NCBI GenBank assembly: GCA_041859045.1
Contig: JBHELB010000075.1
Span: 1-57,713 of the forward strand
Direction: 5' to 3'
Length of the DNA: 57,713 bases
Source of the DNA: JBHELB01 sp041859045
Lineage (GTDB): Bacteria > Hydrogenedentota > Hydrogenedentia > Hydrogenedentales > SLHB01
Shown: positions 57,574-57,713 of the stretch, piece after piece
Layout of the letters: the number at the start of each line of letters is the position of its first letter
Numbering within the stretch: the stretch's first letter is position 1
Made by a program: the position numbers and the translations under genes
The notes under the pieces: model-generated
Seen by the model: the letters and a program-made list of their open reading frames with translations, nothing else
Databases searched by the model: none
Told to the model about the DNA's origin: nothing

Positions 57574-57713
57574 ATGGCCAAGGAGAAGTTTGAGCGGACC
57601 AAGCCGCACGTGAACATCGGCACGATCGGTCACGTGGATCACGGCAAGACGACGCTGACGAGCGCGATCACGAAGGTGTTGGCGGAGCAGGGCCGCGCGA
57701 AGGTGATGGCCTA
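57574..57713 (+). CDS. tuf: Elongation factor Tu, 5' part, cut by the right edge
   Basis: EF-Tu delivers aminoacyl-tRNA to the ribosome. The 46 complete codons start MAKEKFERTKPHVNIGTIGH, the usual EF-Tu opening, with the GTPase P-loop GHVDHGKTTL at about residues 19-28. ATG 57574 is preceded by AAGGAGG. The remainder lies outside the window. Confidence 0.98.
   Translation, partial: MAKEKFERTKPHVNIGTIGHVDHGKTTLTSAITKVLAEQGRAKVMA

Overview
The window looks like a chromosomal segment of a diderm, moderately GC-rich bacterium of the kind seen in uncultured Hydrogenedentota, Planctomycetota or Lentisphaerota-like lineages. The evidence is a LolA-type lipoprotein carrier, secreted proteins with dockerin-like and thrombospondin-3-like calcium loops, a GH127/DUF1680 enzyme, a DUF4838 protein, and a KorDABC plus HdrA-like module. 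The lineage call is inference from gene content only; no 16S or complete marker set is present.

Layout, left to right. 1-4.8 kb: a gene cut by the left edge, then surE, a DedA-family gene, glmS and a phosphofructokinase, all rightward. 4.8-8.9 kb: two unrecognised exported or membrane-anchored proteins. 8.8-12.2 kb: a compact leftward operon, N-acetylglutamate synthase-like GNAT, proC, divIVA, lolA and maf, with start/stop overlaps. 12.4-16 kb: an internally duplicated unknown protein, a frameshifted B12-binding radical SAM gene and a small membrane protein. 16.1-24.2 kb: a carbohydrate locus (GH127-like enzyme, FGGY kinase, DUF4838 protein, frameshifted MalG-type permease), followed by tcdA. 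24.9-27.2 kb: a leftward acyltransferase-alpha/beta hydrolase fusion. 27.6-32.3 kb: a rightward 2-oxoacid:ferredoxin oxidoreductase operon (delta, alpha, beta, gamma) ending in an HdrA-like flavoprotein. 32.4-37.2 kb: uvrA converging on an ABC-F gene (uup).

37.3-46.1 kb, leftward: scpA, yraN and a glycerophosphodiesterase, then an operon of a membrane-anchored protein with nine carboxypeptidase-regulatory-like repeats and two complete ABC-2 ATPase/permease pairs. 46.3-53.4 kb: two very large secreted proteins that share an almost identical promoter-proximal segment, signal peptide and dockerin-like module. One carries 12 NHL repeats; the other carries five Ig-like modules and two beta-helix domains. 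53.5-53.9 kb: a four-tRNA operon Thr(UGU)-Tyr(GUA)-Gly(UCC)-Thr(GGU) with a strong promoter. Then uvrC, an alpha/beta hydrolase with a basic tail, and the first 46 codons of tuf.

Three genes (unknown duplicated protein, radical SAM, sugar permease) each appear to be missing one base. This points either to assembly errors or to real gene decay. The most interesting systems are the nine-repeat protein with twin ABC exporters, the acyltransferase-lipase fusion, the Kor/HdrA-like redox module with unusual cysteine spacing, and the twin dockerin-type surface proteins. The canonical tRNA cluster is also separated from tuf and inverted relative to it.
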